From positions 40,795,437 to 40,859,436 of the forward strand of contig NW_024041150.1 in the NCBI RefSeq assembly GCF_014851395.1: a stretch of DNA of 64,000 nt. Reading direction: 5' to 3'. A program made the position numbers and the translations under genes. This document shows positions 60,560 to 64,000 of this stretch, one piece after another. The notes beneath the pieces were generated by a model. It was not told the DNA's origin. It worked only from the letters and a program-made list of their open reading frames with translations, and searched no databases. How positions within the stretch are numbered: position 1 is the stretch's first letter; every line of letters starts with the position of its first letter. Origin of the DNA: Micropterus salmoides (taxonomy: Eukaryota; Chordata; Actinopteri; Centrarchiformes; Centrarchidae).

Positions 60560-63025
60560 TGGTAAAAAAAAAAATCTGACACAGAAAGAAATGTCCAGAG
60601 CATTGAAAAGTCTGTGAAAAGTAAACAGACAGACAGGAAGAAATGCGAAAGAGTCAGAGTGTTGATAGTGTGGTTAATAAGGTACAAGTGGATGAAAACA
60701 TGGATGAGGAGGTATGTGTCCCAAATAAATCAAGTAAAAGAAAATTTCTGGATAAAGAGAAGAGTAGTGCAAAGACTAAGAAAGTGCTGGAGGACGTATC
60801 AGACAATGATGATGAAGGTGAATGGAGGCAGTTACAGGTTGGGTTAAATTTTTACCCCCTTGAGAAAATAAAGAAACTTCTGATGGAAACTAAAGGACAA
60901 AGGGCAGTTAAGACTGAGAATTTTTTTCCTGATCTGAGAAGATTTGTCAGGTCTGTGGCAAGGCTGAGTAAGGAAGAGGAGGGTTTTGGTGACCAAGAGA
61001 TCTATCGGCTTTGGAAAATTGTGACAAAAGTCAGAGCTCAACTGATTGAGGATGATGATTAGGTCTGTAATGCTTCTGCACATACTAATATGTGTTTTTG
61101 TTGTAGTGGACACTCTCTATCATATGGATAAATTAAAAATAGGATCTCTAAATGTCAATGGAGCAAGAAGCGATGTAAAAATGAGCTTCTATTTTTAAAT
61201 TGATGGGACTGAAAAATCTAGATGTGTTTCTTGAACAAGAAACTCACAGTGATCCCGGGAATGAAAGGAACTGGAAGAAAGAGTGGGCTGGAAAAGTTAT
61301 CCTGAGCCATAAATGATCTAATAGTGGCGGAGTGGGTGTCCTGTTGGCAAAGGGCTTTAATCCTAGTTATGTTGAGGTAGATGAAATAATGTGTGGCCAT
61401 ATTCTAAAAGTTAAAGTACATTATGAAAATATGAAATAGATTTTTTTAAGTGTTTATGCTCCAGTTTTGAGCAACGATAGAATGAAAAAAATGTTTTGTG
61501 TGATGCTATTCAAAATTGTACTGATGATTTCTTGTTTCTGGGAGGTGATTTTAAATGCACCGAAAATGCCAAATTAGACAGAAATCACTTAGAGCCTCAT
61601 CCTGCCTCATCTGCCAGACTACTTGAGACCCACGAGTTAAAAGATGTTTGTAGATGTTTTCTCACTTGGAGTCACTGCAAGGATAATTTGTTATCATTGG
61701 CCAGACATGATCGCTCTTATTGTTCCCAACGAAGGTTAAAGTCAAGGGAAGATCTTCAACCAAGTCCAGTTGCCCTTGATTTTAACCTTCGTTGGATAAC
61801 TATGACCTGGATGACTGAGAATCTTCATAGACAAACGTTGCCAGTTTTCTACCATGGAGTTTTCAAGATGTGGAAAAATTTTGGTGAAGGAGAGTGCAAG
61901 AAAACTCTTTGTACTGGTGGTTGCAGGAGCCTGTGGTACCTGGAGGACGCTTAGACACCCCCTGCTGGACAGGATCAGCGTTTACAGAGGTTTTCTACAG
62001 AGCTAGGATTCTAACCTTTGGATCTGTAGTAAACATTGCTGGACCTGATTTGGACAATTCAGCTGACCTAGCAGCTGCTCTGGGAATAAGATCTGTCAGG
62101 ATCATCAGCAAGCTGCTCTAACACTGGAAACGGTGTCTGACCGGACACGAATGCTTTATGCTGAATGATTACTGTAAAGGACTGATTGTGCCTCGGATAA
62201 CTGATCCTTTTCAAGTTTAAGTATTTGTCCCAGCCTTGAAAGAAAGTCACACGTTCTTAAAGTTGAAAGAGATGAAAGGTAAAGCCATGTACAGAATGAT
62301 GGTTAAATGTCTTAACAAGAATAAACTGCACAAAAGGGTTTACACATCTTGGCGAGGTCATCTGTGTTTGGGAGATGATGTCAGACCTGCTTGGAGGAGT
62401 CTATATAAGCCACCTCTAATAAAGAAAGTAGCTGATTTACATTGGAGAGTTTTACATGGGATAGTAGCCGTCATTAATCGAGGTTCATGTAATACATGTC
62501 CTTTTTTTCCCTACAAAGAAACGGTGTTACACTGTTTCTCGGAGTGTGTGTGTCTGGTTCCACTGTTTCTGCTGTTGGAGAGTTTATTCAGAAAGGTAGG
62601 ATAGTTTTTCTCCAAGCAGATGTTTATTCTTGGTTTTAAATATAAACAGTCTGCAAAATACAAATGTCAACTCCTGAACTTTATCTTGGGACAAACAAAG
62701 ATGGCCATTTATGTAAGCAGAAAAAGAAAGGTTGATGACTAAGTGCATGTTGATGTAAAATTACTGTTTACTAGGATGGTGAAAGCTAGAATGATGATTG
62801 ATTTTAATTATTACAAAGAAATGAAGGACTTAGATCATTTCTGCATAATCTGGGTTTATGGTGATGTTTTGTGCTCTGTCAGAGAAAACCAATTCATTAC
62901 AAACTCATTTTTCCAGTGGAGTTGTTGTAATGTGCTCTTTCTTTGAGTACTTATTTATTTATATCGATGCTTATTGTACTTTTTTAAATTGCTTGTTGAA
63001 ACATCGTTAAAATAAAAATCTAAAT
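60560..63025 (+). pseudogene. Tx1/L1-like LINE, degraded but with ORF1, endonuclease and 3' parts
   Basis: 60643-61062 encodes the ORF1 C terminus (FFPDLRRFVRSVARLSKEEE and YRLWKIVTKVRAQLIEDDD). From about 61120 an apurinic-type endonuclease follows in broken frames: LKIGSLNVNGARSDVK, NSGGVGVLLAKGFNP, FLGGDFKC. Most of the reverse transcriptase is missing. 61900-62120 (LQEPVVPGG, RARILTFGSVVNIAGPDLD) and 62236-62604 (TSWRGHLCLGDDVRPAWRSL, ADLHWRVLHGIVAVINRGSC) are the C-terminal region; 62743-62946 (RMVKARMMIDFNYYKEM) is the end. The tail is AT-rich near 63010-63025. A palindromic insert lies at about 61727-61796. Confidence 0.8.
61727..61810. repeat. Palindromic element inside the LINE
   Basis: Arms caacgaaggttaaagtcaag (61727-61746) and cttgattttaaccttcgttg (about 61776-61795) face each other around a 30-base loop. 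The same arms with a much shorter loop occur at 25436-25480. The adjacent tract ggataactatgacct is also shared, in inverted form at 25421-25435. Confidence 0.7.
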
Positions 63026-63029
63026 CTCT

Positions 63030-63565
63030 CACTGTCTTTCTGTCTCTCTAACATTGTCTGACTGCCTGTCGATGTCTTCCTGTGTGTCTGTTTGTTCCTG
63101 TCTCTGACTGAATGACGCAGTCTTAATCGTCTTAATCTGACTCTCTGCTCGTCGCTCACTGTATGTTTGTCTCTGTCTCTAGTTGTCTGTCTGTAACTCA
63201 GAATGTAGAGGATGGTTTAGCAGTTTAGTACAGAGCTGGACTCACAGAGAACCTGCTGGTCAAAGATAGCAGTCATCAGAGTCTGTGAGACACCGATAAC
63301 GTAACCAGCCACCTTCACAATATTGTTTATGTGGTTTTTGTTCCTAATGTTCAATCAGAGAAAAGTAACAGATTCAATAAAAGATTTATAAAACAAACAC
63401 ATAATTGTCTTGTCAACATCACAAACATTTAACTACAAATGTTGCTGACCCTTCTTACAAACTGCAGCAGAAGTTTTATTTTTATTAGTATAAGTTATTG
63501 CAGCTTAAATTCTGCTCTAACTTATTTCGTGTCAACTCTACTCGCCTTTTTTTTAGTTCTGTAAT
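63030..63565. other. Non-coding, simple CT-rich sequence
   Basis: A ctgtctgtctct-type low-complexity tract at 63035-63200, then AT-rich DNA. No gene seen. Confidence 0.45.
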
Positions 63566-63569
63566 GTAG

Positions 63570-63785
63570 AAATGTTGTACCTGTACCTGCTACCAGGTAC
63601 TTTTTTTTTGGTATCACTCTGTCGAGGTTCCAAGCGAGCTGAGGCGATACTAAAATGTGACGTGAAAACACAGCGGACAACTGATTGGTCAGAGAGAATC
63701 GTCACTATTCACTGCAAGTGGCTGGGGAAGACTCCCACCAGTCGAGTCGAGCTGGCACTGGTAATGGAAAAACAGCATTAAATTG
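63570..63785. repeat. Fish MITE-like repeat
   Basis: Contains gtacctgctaccaggtact, ttctgtcgaggttcc-like and gctggcactggtaatggaaa tracts; the latter relates inversely to ttttccattaccagtaccaa at 19447-19466. No coding capacity. Confidence 0.5.
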
Positions 63786-64000
63786 TAACTTGGCCCTCCT
63801 AATTTCTGCTCTGACCTCTCCCATAGCCCCTGTTTTTTTCTGACTCCTCACCTTTAAGGGAGGCCCTATGTTTTTTTTGTTTAGGATTAGGGATTTAGTA
63901 ACCTTCGGCTTGTTATTTCGGTACAGTTTGACATGCTTTTTTGGAATGACAGTGTCTTCACAAAATACGATGTAACTGCATTAAGTGTCAGTGAGTTCAT

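Noticed and set aside
1..64000. CRISPR arrays, bacterial operons or defence systems
   Set aside because: No regularly spaced repeats of that kind; intron-split genes and teleost repeats show that this is a vertebrate genome.

Overview
The window is vertebrate nuclear DNA and almost certainly a ray-finned (percomorph-like) fish. Genes are split by GT-AG introns, there are no operons, and most of the sequence is interspersed repeats of types typical of teleosts (Tc1/mariner, L2/Rex1-like and Tx1/L1-like LINEs, Gypsy, a tRNA-derived SINE, piggyBac-like and hAT-like MITEs). There is one 500-base assembly gap (54709-55208). No rRNA, tRNA gene or CRISPR array is visible.

Region 1 (1-30.6 kb) is a decayed, rearranged C-type lectin cluster. 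One complete gene lies on the minus strand (coding 24227 down to 20652; 7 coding exons, 191 aa, ladderlectin/type II antifreeze-like fold). Three copies of its promoter and 5' exon lie on the minus strand (at 1-170, about 17.53-18.01 kb and 24.09-24.58 kb). A relic of two lectin exons lies on the plus strand (27.8-28.15 kb). Matching flank blocks at 7.8-8.1, 16.4-17.05 and 30.0-30.56 kb show repeated direct and inverted duplication. The cluster has been invaded by Tc1, a CACTA-like element, several LINEs, a Gypsy fragment and MITEs. A broken copy of a multicopy fish protein family lies at 25.6-27.6 kb.

Region 2 (33.9-54.3 kb) holds single-copy genes in an order that matches what I know of the vertebrate DKK2-GIMD1-AIMP1 block: dkk2 (plus, 4 coding exons, a secreted Wnt co-receptor antagonist with an unusual serine-rich insertion), gimd1 (plus, 3 coding exons, GIMAP-type GTPase) and an aimp1-like gene (minus; the C-terminal EMAPII/tRNA-binding part recognised in three exons, with many single-base frame breaks). 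Between them lie a large inverted-repeat (foldback-like) element at 38.7-40.6 kb and several MITEs.

Region 3 (55.2-64 kb) has a MADF-domain gene (minus, two exons visible) whose second exon runs into a coiled-coil segment of the kind found at the N terminus of many fish zinc-finger proteins. It also has two degraded LINEs and further MITEs. The genes do not form one pathway; they are neighbours by descent.
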